From Flavobacteriaceae bacterium (GTDB lineage: Bacteria > Bacteroidota > Bacteroidia > Flavobacteriales > Flavobacteriaceae): a stretch of 64,000 bases of DNA. Below the pieces are notes generated by a model that searched no databases, was not told the origin of the DNA, and worked only from the letters and a program-made list of their open reading frames with translations. Positions 37,868 to 46,158 of this stretch are shown here, one piece after another; positions within the stretch are counted from its first letter, which is position 1, and each line of letters begins with the position of its first letter. The stretch lies in the NCBI GenBank assembly GCA_029934835.1, contig JAOZLL010000001.1, forward strand, positions 1 to 64,000, read 5' to 3'. The translations under genes were made by a program, and so were the position numbers.

Positions 37868-37905
37868 AAAAAAAAACCGCTGATAAGATTCCTTATCAGC
37901 GGTTT
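37868..37905 (-). terminator. Rho-independent terminator of the TonB receptor/lipoprotein operon
   Basis: Arms AAACCGCTGATAAG (37874-37887) and CTTATCAGCGGTTT (37892-37905) enclose a 4-nt loop. On the minus strand the stem is followed by a U-run of nine. It lies 20 bp beyond the stop codon at 37926. Confidence 0.9.
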
Positions 37906-37925
37906 GTATGAATGTACTAATAAAT

Positions 37926-39371
37926 TTAGTTTCCTGTAACCATTACATTATCAACTTGGAAGGTTGTAGTTACACCACCATCACCACCTAGGTACTTAAA
38001 GGCAACATAAATATCACCATCTAAACATGAAATATCTACAGAACCTGAATTTGTAAAACTAGACTGATAACCATTACTTGGGCCGTTAGCAATTTCAGCA
38101 TCAACCATCATCCATTCAGCAGTAGTTACATCTCCAGTAAAATCAGTTGAAACAAATACACTTAATGCAGCTCCGTTATTATAACCTGTTTTTGTTTCAA
38201 AAGTTAATTCTTCATCTGTAGAAGCATCTAAGTTAATAGCTGGAGTTACTAACCACACTTCTAATGGTGCTTCACCACAGTTGTAGGCACTACATTGCAT
38301 ATATTGTGCACCACTATAGCTTCTTACTTGAAATAAAGTACTTCCACCATTAACATTTACATTAGTCCAACCTGCTAGATTTGTTGAATTACTTGCATAA
38401 GATTCAAAATCATCATTAAAAACTTGATTTGCACCACCTATTGGAGCACCGTTATCACAATCTAACAATACTGGATCACAACGTTCTCCTGTAAAAGAGA
38501 AATCATCAGGACTGGACACACGTAACACATAAAAATCATCACCGTAATCACGTCCTAATACTCCTTTTACACTACCTTGTAACATAGGTAATTGGGTGTC
38601 TTTAAAACTAGCAAAAGTACTTGTTTCTAGGCGTATTTGAGAGTTGTCATCGCAATTGGTAATCATACGATGAGAATCGTATAAATCAAATGGATCAACA
38701 AATGTTGCAGTATCGTCAGGATCATTTAAATCAACTAAACTCAAATCAAATTGCATGTTGTCAAATTGTACTAACATACCTAAATTAGCATCCGTTACTT
38801 CACTTGGAGAACCAATTACAACAGGAGTAATATCTACAGCTTCGCAATTTCTAAGGATATTTTCTTTTGCTCTATTTTCACGCATTTCATCAACCTGATT
38901 GTTAATCATTTCACCTAAAAACATTTCACCATGACTTTTATTTAACGCTAAATCGTGTAAATAGACATATACTTTACGCCCAATATCATATTTTGTATAC
39001 AAGCTACCTATATTAACACCTAATTTAATACTTTTAGTTGGGTTAATAGGATCATTTTGTAAGTACAATTCTTTATAAAAATTTCCTGTTCTATCATCAG
39101 AAATTACATATCCTACAATATAATTTGCATAATCTTCACCAAATTCAATTGGATTTTCAGTATCATCATAATCATCTGCATCGCCGTCACCATTAGTATC
39201 ATTTTCATTAATCCATTGTTCTAATATAACATTCATAGGTGTTACATTACCCAAAAGAGTAGGTTCGTCGCAACTTATTTGTGGCGTATCATAATCTGTG
39301 TCTTCAACACATGAATTAAGAGTGACTGCTAGTAGCAGTACACTCATTAAACTATAAATTATTTTTTTCAT
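37926..39371 (-). CDS. DUF5689-type lipoprotein partner of the TonB receptor
   Basis: This 481-residue lipoprotein has the signal MKKIIYSLMSVLLLAVTLNS followed by Cys21. The N-terminal two thirds (about 30-290) show DUF5689 features: VGYVISDDRTGNFYKELYLQ, LGVNIGSLYTKYDIGRKVYV and GVLGRDYGDDFYVLR. The C-terminal domain (about 310-481) is a jelly-roll (FNDDFESYAS, then YVAFKYLGGDGG) typical of choice-of-anchor or carbohydrate-binding modules. It lies 30 bp after the TonB-dependent receptor gene and probably takes the place of a SusD-like surface lipoprotein. The ligand is unknown. Confidence 0.87.
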   Translation of the reverse strand: MKKIIYSLMSVLLLAVTLNSCVEDTDYDTPQISCDEPTLLGNVTPMNVILEQWINENDTNGDGDADDYDDTENPIEFGEDYANYIVGYVISDDRTGNFYKELYLQNDPINPTKSIKLGVNIGSLYTKYDIGRKVYVYLHDLALNKSHGEMFLGEMINNQVDEMRENRAKENILRNCEAVDITPVVIGSPSEVTDANLGMLVQFDNMQFDLSLVDLNDPDDTATFVDPFDLYDSHRMITNCDDNSQIRLETSTFASFKDTQLPMLQGSVKGVLGRDYGDDFYVLRVSSPDDFSFTGERCDPVLLDCDNGAPIGGANQVFNDDFESYASNSTNLAGWTNVNVNGGSTLFQVRSYSGAQYMQCSAYNCGEAPLEVWLVTPAINLDASTDEELTFETKTGYNNGAALSVFVSTDFTGDVTTAEWMMVDAEIANGPSNGYQSSFTNSGSVDISCLDGDIYVAFKYLGGDGGVTTTFQVDNVMVTGN

Positions 39372-39401
39372 TTTAAATTATTTTAATTTTGTTAGTATTT
39401 T

Positions 39402-42179
39402 TTAGAATCGTACGTAAAAGTTAAGGTAGTAAGAAGTTCCTCTTCCATACCAGTATTTATTACCAAATGTAGAGGTTTCTAGAGCTTCATCTTCGGTTAA
39501 TGTTTCAAAATTTGCTTTTCTTGCTTGTTCAAAACCACCTGTTTTAAACTCTTCTCCCAGAAGGTTATTGATGCTGGCAAAAAAACCTAGATATTTATCA
39601 TTAACTTTCCAGGATTTGCCACCAACTAAATTAACCAAGAAAATACTATCAAATCTTTCTTGTACTAATAATTCATCAATTTTCTCTTGTGTTGCTTCAT
39701 TAAAAGGTACTGGACTTTCTGTGTTGCCAAAATCATCTTGGTAAAAATTGTCTTGTCTTTGAAATTCAGATACACCAATATAGTTATGAGATAATAAATT
39801 GGCATTGGTACTTACCCACCAATAATTGGGGTCTCGATAAGAAAATCCTAAAGAATAACCACGTTGAGGAGTTCCTGATTCTTTATAATTCTTTAAATAA
39901 AGATCTTTGTTATTAACTGAAATGATTTGTCTATTTTCACCAAATTCATAATCCATTTGTGGATTATTATCATAGGTATATTGCCCTAAAGCAGCTACTC
40001 CAGTAATGCTAATTGTAGGTGTAACTTGTGCTTCAATTCCAAATTCACCTCCTATATTTTTTTTATTTAAACCATATATTGCAGTTGTTAAAAAATTTGA
40101 ATTTACTGATCCTTGTCCAGATATCCCATCTACATAATAAAAAGAAACTTTACTCACATCCTTAAATGTTGTATAATATCCTGTTAAACGTGCCTTTATT
40201 CCTGAATATCTAAATATATAACTAGCATCTACAGAAGTTATTTTTTCAGTTGTTGACTTAGGAACAAATCCATCTCTAGTACGAACATTGAAATAAGTAT
40301 TTCGTAAACTTGGTGCTTTAGTCATATATCCTCCATTAACGTTTATTAAATGACGACCAGATATTTTATATGTTAAACCTGCTTTGACACCATAAGTAGG
40401 AAAGTCGATTTTTTCTCCTACTCCATAAGAATCAAAATTATTAAGTTCATACTTTCCATTATCATAAAGGCCTTCTCTTTGAAAACTAGTATTACCTAGG
40501 TTTCCCGCACAATAAAAATCTACTTTCTCAAATTTAAACTGTGCTTGAGCAAATGCATCAATAATAGAAGCATCTATTACATAATTATAACTGAACTTAT
40601 CTCCTTCTAAAACTTGTCTACCAATATTATTCAAATCATTTTCTGCATCTCTTCCAGAAGAGAACTTATCAACATCTGTTATATAAGAGGCATCTAATAA
40701 ATCCATCATAAGAGCATAATTCTCTGAAGTAATTTTCTTGTATAACACGGAACCATTAATAATAATATTATCATTAAGCTCGGTATTAATACTACTGTTT
40801 ATTCCTAAGATAGTATCATCATTTACATCTTCATATAGGTAATAAGTTGCATCCGGACCAGCTGTACGGTTAGCATCAATTAAATCATCCCATAAAATTT
40901 GACTTTCTGGTGCATCAGTCAGGAATTTTTGTGTTTTGTAATAAGCACTTCCAAAGTCTTCTGAACCTGGATAACGTAAATCATAACTTGGTAATTTTTG
41001 ATAATAAGTGGGATCTGGATTTACACCTTTATAACCCAACCTACTATTACCAATAGTTCCTAATTGATACATAACATTTGTACTCAATGTTGTTTTATCA
41101 TTAATATTCCAAAAATGGCCTAACATAAAGGTTGGCTCTTTGATTTCTTTCATACGAGAGTTGCGAATACGATCGCCTTGCCAACCCCAATAGGCATTAT
41201 ATTTTAAACCACCTAAATCAAATACTTCTTGTGTATTTGGAGAGTTTTTTCCTCTACGGTTTGGTGTATAGAATGCTGTAAAGTTTACACTGTGTTTGTC
41301 ATTTAGCACTTTTTCAACTGCTAAAAATCCACCCCAAGCATTGTAGGAACTTCCTTCCATATAACCTTCTTGCGCATAACGTCTAGAACCTAAGACAGAT
41401 AATGCCCACCCATTTTCCATTAGACCCGTATTATAGGAAGCCATGATACGACCATCATAATTTGAGTTAGTAAAAGCATAAGATGCTTTACCACCTTCAC
41501 GATATTGTGATGCTCTTGTTATAAAATTTGTCGTTCCTAAAACATTCCCAAAAGTACTTTCTGAAGCAGCAAGACCATTGGTAAATTCTTGATTACGTAA
41601 TACATCATTCAAGCCACCCCAATCACTCCACTGTGGGCGATTGTTTGATATCTTATTCATCGGCATTCCGTTAAAAGAAACCTGCCCATAACTTGAGTCA
41701 TAGCCACGTTCTTTAAACCAAACTTGACCAAAATTAAAAGCAACTGCTCTTTGATAGGTGTCTTTGGATGATTGTAAAATTCCTGCTACATTATCTGCTC
41801 CACCAGCTTCATCATCAGATAAATCATCTTCTGATAAAGAAATTAGACTATTATCTAGTGCTTGGCTTAGGTCAACATACATAAGAATATTCCCTAGATC
41901 GATGGTGTTATCCTTAATAGTAATAGGGTAGAATTGAGATTCAAAACCTATTTTTTTAAATGCTATTATTTGTTCACCATTTGGTACATTTTGTAGTTCA
42001 AAGACTCCATCAGCTCCTGTTTTTAGTGTGATGTCTGTGCCCTTTACTAAAACCTCGACATTCTCTATAGAATTTTGAGTATCAGCATCTAACACTTTAC
42101 CTTTGACTACATTTAAGGATTGTGCATTGGATAAGAATCCAATTAATAATCCAAAAACTAAGATCAAATTTTTTTGCAT
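39402..42179 (-). CDS. TonB-dependent outer membrane receptor
   Basis: This 925-residue beta-barrel receptor has a signal peptide (about 1-19). A carboxypeptidase-regulatory-like domain (about 22-100) has VKGKVLDADTQNSIENVEVL. A plug domain with VWFKERGYDSSYGQVSFNG precedes the barrel, which ends with an aromatic terminal strand (YYLNFYVRF) recognised by the BAM complex. It would import a TonB-dependent substrate together with the downstream lipoprotein. The plug is preceded by an acidic stretch, SLSEDDLSDDEAGG. Its leader is about 205 nt long and contains a MITE-like repeat. Confidence 0.93.
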   Translation of the reverse strand: MQKNLILVFGLLIGFLSNAQSLNVVKGKVLDADTQNSIENVEVLVKGTDITLKTGADGVFELQNVPNGEQIIAFKKIGFESQFYPITIKDNTIDLGNILMYVDLSQALDNSLISLSEDDLSDDEAGGADNVAGILQSSKDTYQRAVAFNFGQVWFKERGYDSSYGQVSFNGMPMNKISNNRPQWSDWGGLNDVLRNQEFTNGLAASESTFGNVLGTTNFITRASQYREGGKASYAFTNSNYDGRIMASYNTGLMENGWALSVLGSRRYAQEGYMEGSSYNAWGGFLAVEKVLNDKHSVNFTAFYTPNRRGKNSPNTQEVFDLGGLKYNAYWGWQGDRIRNSRMKEIKEPTFMLGHFWNINDKTTLSTNVMYQLGTIGNSRLGYKGVNPDPTYYQKLPSYDLRYPGSEDFGSAYYKTQKFLTDAPESQILWDDLIDANRTAGPDATYYLYEDVNDDTILGINSSINTELNDNIIINGSVLYKKITSENYALMMDLLDASYITDVDKFSSGRDAENDLNNIGRQVLEGDKFSYNYVIDASIIDAFAQAQFKFEKVDFYCAGNLGNTSFQREGLYDNGKYELNNFDSYGVGEKIDFPTYGVKAGLTYKISGRHLINVNGGYMTKAPSLRNTYFNVRTRDGFVPKSTTEKITSVDASYIFRYSGIKARLTGYYTTFKDVSKVSFYYVDGISGQGSVNSNFLTTAIYGLNKKNIGGEFGIEAQVTPTISITGVAALGQYTYDNNPQMDYEFGENRQIISVNNKDLYLKNYKESGTPQRGYSLGFSYRDPNYWWVSTNANLLSHNYIGVSEFQRQDNFYQDDFGNTESPVPFNEATQEKIDELLVQERFDSIFLVNLVGGKSWKVNDKYLGFFASINNLLGEEFKTGGFEQARKANFETLTEDEALETSTFGNKYWYGRGTSYYLNFYVRF

Positions 42180-42208
42180 AAAGTTAAATTGTAATAAGAT
42201 TAATTTTT

Positions 42209-42369
42209 ATACCAATTTAACATCAAAACACCTAATAAATACTGCATCTTTTTCCGTTTTACTTCTCTTAAAATTTTAATCGTAGCAAAGCTATGCTTAA
42301 AAATTTGAAGTTTGTAAAACAAAAAAATATTTTGAATTTATATACAGCTTTTTGATATTAAACTGGTAT
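42209..42369. repeat. MITE-like inverted-repeat element in the receptor leader
   Basis: Terminal arms of 20 bp, ATACCAATTTAACATCAAAA (42209-42228) and TTTTGATATTAAACTGGTAT (42350-42369), pair with two mismatches. The centre also folds on itself around CGTAGC-AAA-GCTATG, and the flanks TTAAAATTTTAAT and TTAAAAATTT pair partly. The whole element could form one long hairpin. It lies within the predicted 5' untranslated region of the TonB receptor gene. I recall similar sequences in other Flavobacteriaceae but cannot check. Confidence 0.75.
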
Positions 42370-42390
42370 TAGTCGTGATTTTCACGAAGG

Positions 42391-42398
42391 CAAAGGTA
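42391..42398 (-). promoter_or_regulatory. -7 box of the TonB receptor operon
   Basis: Minus-strand TACCTTTG fits TAnnTTTG. A start near 42384 gives a leader of about 205 nt that contains the inverted-repeat element. No TTG lies at the usual -33 distance. Confidence 0.55.
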
Positions 42399-42454
42399 CG
42401 ATTTTATGTAATAAGTTTAACATTATTAAATTGTTACTTATTGACATAGGAACT

Positions 42455-42490
42455 AAAAAAGGTCTTTCAATTATAATAAATTGAAAGACC
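42455..42490 (-). terminator. Rho-independent terminator of the nqr operon
   Basis: Arms GGTCTTTCAATT (42461-42472) and AATTGAAAGACC (42479-42490) enclose a 6-nt loop. Six A on the plus strand at the left give a U-run on the minus transcript. A T-run on the right means it could also stop plus-strand transcription. Confidence 0.88.
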
Positions 42491-42515
42491 TTTTTTTATA
42501 GGAGTATTTTTAATA

Positions 42516-42546
42516 GTGAGGGCTTCACTTGAAGTGAAGCCCTCAC
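42516..42546. repeat. Perfect 31-bp palindrome after nqrF
   Basis: Arms GTGAGGGCTTCACTT (42516-42530) and AAGTGAAGCCCTCAC (42532-42546) flank a single G. It lies 17 bp beyond the nqrF stop codon and could form a strong second hairpin in front of the terminator. It may also protect the transcript's 3' end. Confidence 0.85.
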
Positions 42547-42563
42547 TTAATAACGACTAAGTT

Positions 42564-43853
42564 TTATCCAAAATCATCAAAGCGTACATTTTCTGGTGGA
42601 ACACCAAAGTCATCACACATTTTTTCTACTGCTTTGTTCATTAACGGCGGTCCACAGAAATAGAATTCAATATCTTCTGGGGTATCATGTTTGGTTAGAT
42701 ATTGATCGATTACTGCTTGATGAACAAATCCTGTAAAGCCATCTCCCTTTACGTCATCAACATCAGTTTTTGGATTCCAATTATCTTCTTCTAAAGGCTC
42801 TGAAAGAACTAAGAAAAATTTAAAGTTAGGAAATTCTTTTTCTAATTCTCTAAAATGTTCTGTGTAGAATAACTCTCGTTTACTACGACCTCCATACCAA
42901 TACGTAACTTTACGACCTGTTTTTAGCGTTTTAAATAAATGATAAAGATGTGATCTCATAGGAGCCATTCCAGCTCCACCACCAACATAAAGCATTTCTG
43001 CATTGGATTCGTTGATAAAGAATTCACCATAAGGTCCAGAAACAATAACTTTGTCACCAGGTTTTCGTGAGAATATATATGACGAAGCAATACCAGGATT
43101 TACTTTCATCCAACCATTTGCATTACGATCCCAAGGTGGTGTGGCAATACGAACATTAAGCATCACGTTACGTCCTTCGGCTGGATAAGAAGCCATAGAA
43201 TAAGCTCTTTCAACGTGTTCACTATTTTTCATTACCAGTGGCCATAATCCAAATTTATCCCATTCTGTTTTGAATTTTTGTGGATCATTTGGATGTTCAA
43301 TAGGATGTGCTGTAATATCAATATCTTCGTATTTTACTTCTGTTTTTGGTATCTCAATTTGAATATATCCACCTGCTTTGTAGTTCATGTCTTCAGGTAG
43401 CTCTACAATAAACTCTTTAATAAATGAGGAAACATTATAGTTAGATACTACTGTTGCTTCCCATTTTTTGATACCAAATATCTCTTCTGGAATAGAGATT
43501 TCCATGTCATTTTTTACCTTCACTTGACAAGCAAGACGAATTCCTTCGGCTAATTGTTTACGTGTAAAGTGAGGTGTCTCTGTCGGTAGAGCTTCACCGC
43601 CACCAGAATGTACATGACATTCACATTGCAGACAAGTACCACCACCACCACAAGCTGAAGGTAAAAATATTTTTTTGCTACTTAATGTGTTTAAAAGTGT
43701 TGAACCACTTTCGACTTCAAGTTCTCTCTCACTATTAATGATAATTTTAACTTTTCCTGAAGGAAGTAATTTAGCTTTAGCTACTAAAAGTACTACAACT
43801 AGTAATAATATTACTATTAAAAAAACGATGATACTGATTACAATCGTATTCAT
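42564..43853 (-). CDS. nqrF: Na+-translocating NADH:quinone oxidoreductase subunit F
   Basis: This is the NADH-oxidising subunit of Na+-NQR, anchored by one N-terminal membrane segment. The 2Fe-2S ferredoxin domain has SACGGGGTCLQCECHV with a fourth cysteine in LACQVKV. The FAD-binding motif is RAYSMASYP and the NADH-binding part is YVGGGAGMAPMRSHL, followed by YWYGGRSKREL and FYFCGPP. I start at ATG 43853 (MNTIVISIIVF), giving 429 residues. The longer frame to 43889 would need TTG and adds a short leader before the membrane helix. It is last in the operon. Confidence 0.96.
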   Translation of the reverse strand: MNTIVISIIVFLIVILLLVVVLLVAKAKLLPSGKVKIIINSERELEVESGSTLLNTLSSKKIFLPSACGGGGTCLQCECHVHSGGGEALPTETPHFTRKQLAEGIRLACQVKVKNDMEISIPEEIFGIKKWEATVVSNYNVSSFIKEFIVELPEDMNYKAGGYIQIEIPKTEVKYEDIDITAHPIEHPNDPQKFKTEWDKFGLWPLVMKNSEHVERAYSMASYPAEGRNVMLNVRIATPPWDRNANGWMKVNPGIASSYIFSRKPGDKVIVSGPYGEFFINESNAEMLYVGGGAGMAPMRSHLYHLFKTLKTGRKVTYWYGGRSKRELFYTEHFRELEKEFPNFKFFLVLSEPLEEDNWNPKTDVDDVKGDGFTGFVHQAVIDQYLTKHDTPEDIEFYFCGPPLMNKAVEKMCDDFGVPPENVRFDDFG

Positions 43854-43918
43854 TGATATTACTGTTTTATCTATTGAGATACTATCCAAGTATCTTTATT
43901 TTTTTAAATTAACTCTTT

Positions 43919-44533
43919 CTACAATTCTATTCCTGAAAAACTCATAAATCCTATAGCCATTAGACCTGTGATAATAAAGGTGATTCCGATACCTTTTAAA
44001 GGAGCAGGAATATTAGAATAGGATATTTTTTCACGAATAGCAGCGATAGCAATAATGGCTAAAAACCACCCGATACCTGAACCTAGTCCATAAACTGCTG
44101 ATTCAGCAACATTGGCAAAATCTTTTTGTTGCATGAATAATGAACCTCCTAAAATAGCACAGTTAACCGCTATTAATGGTAAGAAAATACCTAATGCACC
44201 ATATAAAGCTGGAGCAAAACGTTCTACTAACATTTCAACCAATTGCACCATGGAAGCAATTACTGCAATAAACATGATAAAGCTTAAAAAGCTTAAATCG
44301 ATGCTTGCAAGTTCAGGATCTAACCAAGCCATTGCTCCTGGTTTTAAAATATAATTATCTAGTAAAAAATTAACAGGCACCGTAATTAACATTACAAAAA
44401 TTACTGCAGCTCCTAATCCTACCGCTGTTTTTACAGTTTTAGATACTGCCAAATAAGAACACATTCCAAAGAAATAGGCAAACACCATATTCTCTATAAA
44501 AACACTCTTGATAAATAAATTAATATATTCCAT
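43919..44533 (-). CDS. nqrE: Na+-NQR subunit E
   Basis: This 204-residue membrane subunit has six hydrophobic segments. With NqrD it forms the pseudo-symmetric pair that holds an iron centre and helps form the sodium path. Family motifs include [37 protein letters not shown] and [20 protein letters not shown], with the conserved cysteines in GMCS and NCAI. A leader repeat fills the space directly before its ATG. Confidence 0.96.
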   Translation of the reverse strand: MEYINLFIKSVFIENMVFAYFFGMCSYLAVSKTVKTAVGLGAAVIFVMLITVPVNFLLDNYILKPGAMAWLDPELASIDLSFLSFIMFIAVIASMVQLVEMLVERFAPALYGALGIFLPLIAVNCAILGGSLFMQQKDFANVAESAVYGLGSGIGWFLAIIAIAAIREKISYSNIPAPLKGIGITFIITGLMAIGFMSFSGIEL

Positions 44534-44540
44534 ATTTTTT

Positions 44541-44668
44541 CACCGCTAAGACGCAAAAGCGCAAAGGGTTTTTTTAAGTTATTATTATATTATTCTAAAT
44601 TATTTCAAACATTCTGAAACGTATTGTTTTATTGTATAAAACTTGGCGACTTCGTGTCTTAGCGGTTA
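44541..44668. repeat. Inverted pair of CTTWGCGN leader repeats between nqrD and nqrE
   Basis: The left arm (44541-44568) reads CACCGCTAAGACGCAAAAGC then GCAAAGGG. The right arm (about 44642-44668) reads CTTGGCGACTTCGTGTCTTA then GCGGTTA, the imperfect reverse complement. Together they span almost the whole nqrD-nqrE gap of about 137 bp. The same arrangement occurs at 60442-60576. Confidence 0.75.
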
Positions 44669-44670
44669 AT

Positions 44671-45342
44671 TTATGCTTCAATTAATTTTCTATTTTTACT
44701 ACGTTGTACCCATATCACGATTCCCACAACTATTAGTGCCATTGGTGATAGTAACATAAATCCATTATTTTCATATCCATAAGCATATACACCCGATGAT
44801 TCAACAATAGTTTTAGCTTTATGCCCTAAAACTTCGTAGCCCATTAATTTTCCTGATCCTAACAATTCTCTAAAAAAGGCTACAATAACTAAGATTATGG
44901 CATAACCCGCAGAGTTCCCAAAACCATCTAAGATAGATGCCCAAGGTTTGTTTGCTAATGCAAATGCTTCAAGACGTCCCATTATGATACAGTTTGTAAT
45001 AATCAAACCAACAAATACAGATAATTGCTTACTGACATCAAATGCATAAGCTTTAAGTACTTGATCCACTATAATTACTAAAAATGCAACAATTACTAAT
45101 TGTACAATAATTCGTATACGATTTGGGATTAAGTTTCTAAGTAAGGATACAATTAGGTTACTAAACACTAATACAAAGACTACGGCTATTGCCATAACTA
45201 TGGCAGGTTTTAGCTGAACAGTGATTGCAAGAGCAGAACAAATACCCAATACTTGAACTGTCACTGGATTATTATCATTAAGCGGGTCGGTTAATAATTT
45301 TATATTCTTCTTTGAGAATAAAGCTTCATTTTCTTCAGACAT
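44671..45342 (-). CDS. nqrD: Na+-NQR subunit D
   Basis: This 223-residue membrane subunit is homologous to NqrE. It has [20 protein letters not shown] near the N-terminus and [20 protein letters not shown] in the centre. The cysteines in GICS and TNCI match the positions used for the shared iron centre. A tandem heptamer array begins 2 bp before its ATG, and the leader-repeat pair follows its stop codon. Confidence 0.96.
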   Translation of the reverse strand: MSEENEALFSKKNIKLLTDPLNDNNPVTVQVLGICSALAITVQLKPAIVMAIAVVFVLVFSNLIVSLLRNLIPNRIRIIVQLVIVAFLVIIVDQVLKAYAFDVSKQLSVFVGLIITNCIIMGRLEAFALANKPWASILDGFGNSAGYAIILVIVAFFRELLGSGKLMGYEVLGHKAKTIVESSGVYAYGYENNGFMLLSPMALIVVGIVIWVQRSKNRKLIEA

Positions 45343-45343
45343 T

Positions 45344-45378
45344 TTTAAAGTTTAAAGTTTAAAGTTCAATGTTTAAAG
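45344..45378 (-). repeat. Heptamer array directly before nqrD
   Basis: Plus-strand units are TTTAAAG x3, TTCAATG, TTTAAAG, all in register. Read with the gene, they are CTTTAAA units ending 1 bp before ATG. They occupy the space where a ribosome binding site would be expected. Confidence 0.85.
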
Positions 45379-45439
45379 TTGAACTATTATAGTGTCTATT
45401 ATTTCAATTTTACTAGTACCAATTACTTTTCCTGAAAAA

Positions 45440-46156
45440 CTAATTTTTTTCAAAGTAAGGTAGATAGCGTTGTAATCGTTCTTCTACCATGATTGATAAT
45501 TTATCAGATGTAATTGTTCCGCCAGATATGGCATCTACACCGTGTGAGTCACCTAATTTTGATCCTCCTTTTACTGTTTTGACAGAAACAAAACTATTAG
45601 CTGAAAAATCGCCTGTTGTTTTTAGGAATTGTTTTCCAATATATTGTTCTTCAAACCAAGTTTCTCTGATTTCAGCACCTAAACCTGGTGTTTCTTTAGC
45701 ATGGTCAAATACACATCCAACTATAGTATTCTCATCGGCATCTATGGCTAAATATCCCCATATCGCATCCCATAATCCTGTTCCTTGTAATGGAAGTACA
45801 TAAGTAGTTTTTCCATTAACTTCGGCTATATAAATAGGGAATCGTTGTTCAGCTACATCTTTCTTAATTTCATTTTTTAAGTTGATGTTAAATGCTTTAA
45901 CTGTTGGATTTTCATCGATTGTACCATCTGATTTTAATGTCAACTCTTGTTTGATGTAGTTGTTATATACATTTCCTGCATTATCACGGCTTTCCTCTAC
46001 TCCGATAGTCGATAGGATGCTTTGCATCTTTTCATTTCGAACGTTTTCGTCCTGTAAAGGCTTCAAACTAGTAGCTGTAAAAGCCAATAAACCGGCTACC
46101 ACTGTTACCAAAATTATGGCAAAAATAAAGGTATATGCGTTGCTATTGGTGTTCAT
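45440..46156 (-). CDS. nqrC: Na+-NQR subunit C
   Basis: This 238-residue subunit has one N-terminal membrane segment (about 8-28) and a periplasmic FMN-binding domain carrying covalent FMN. The likely attachment threonine is in DAISGGTITSDKL near the C-terminus; the common form of the motif is SGAT, so Gly replaces Ala here. Other family segments are GLWDAIWGYLAIDAD, DHAKETPGLGAEI and FVSVKTVKGGSKLG. Its ATG follows the nqrB stop by 2 bp. Confidence 0.95.
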   Translation of the reverse strand: MNTNSNAYTFIFAIILVTVVAGLLAFTATSLKPLQDENVRNEKMQSILSTIGVEESRDNAGNVYNNYIKQELTLKSDGTIDENPTVKAFNINLKNEIKKDVAEQRFPIYIAEVNGKTTYVLPLQGTGLWDAIWGYLAIDADENTIVGCVFDHAKETPGLGAEIRETWFEEQYIGKQFLKTTGDFSANSFVSVKTVKGGSKLGDSHGVDAISGGTITSDKLSIMVEERLQRYLPYFEKN

Positions 46157-46158
46157 AA

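Larger units (their letters stand above)
42180..42563. other. Intergenic region with three structured elements
   Basis: The gap between the TonB receptor and nqrF holds, from left to right, a 161-bp inverted-repeat element (42209-42369), a minus-strand -7 box (42391-42398), the terminator of the nqr operon (42455-42490) and a perfect palindrome (42516-42546). No gene is present. Confidence 0.8.
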
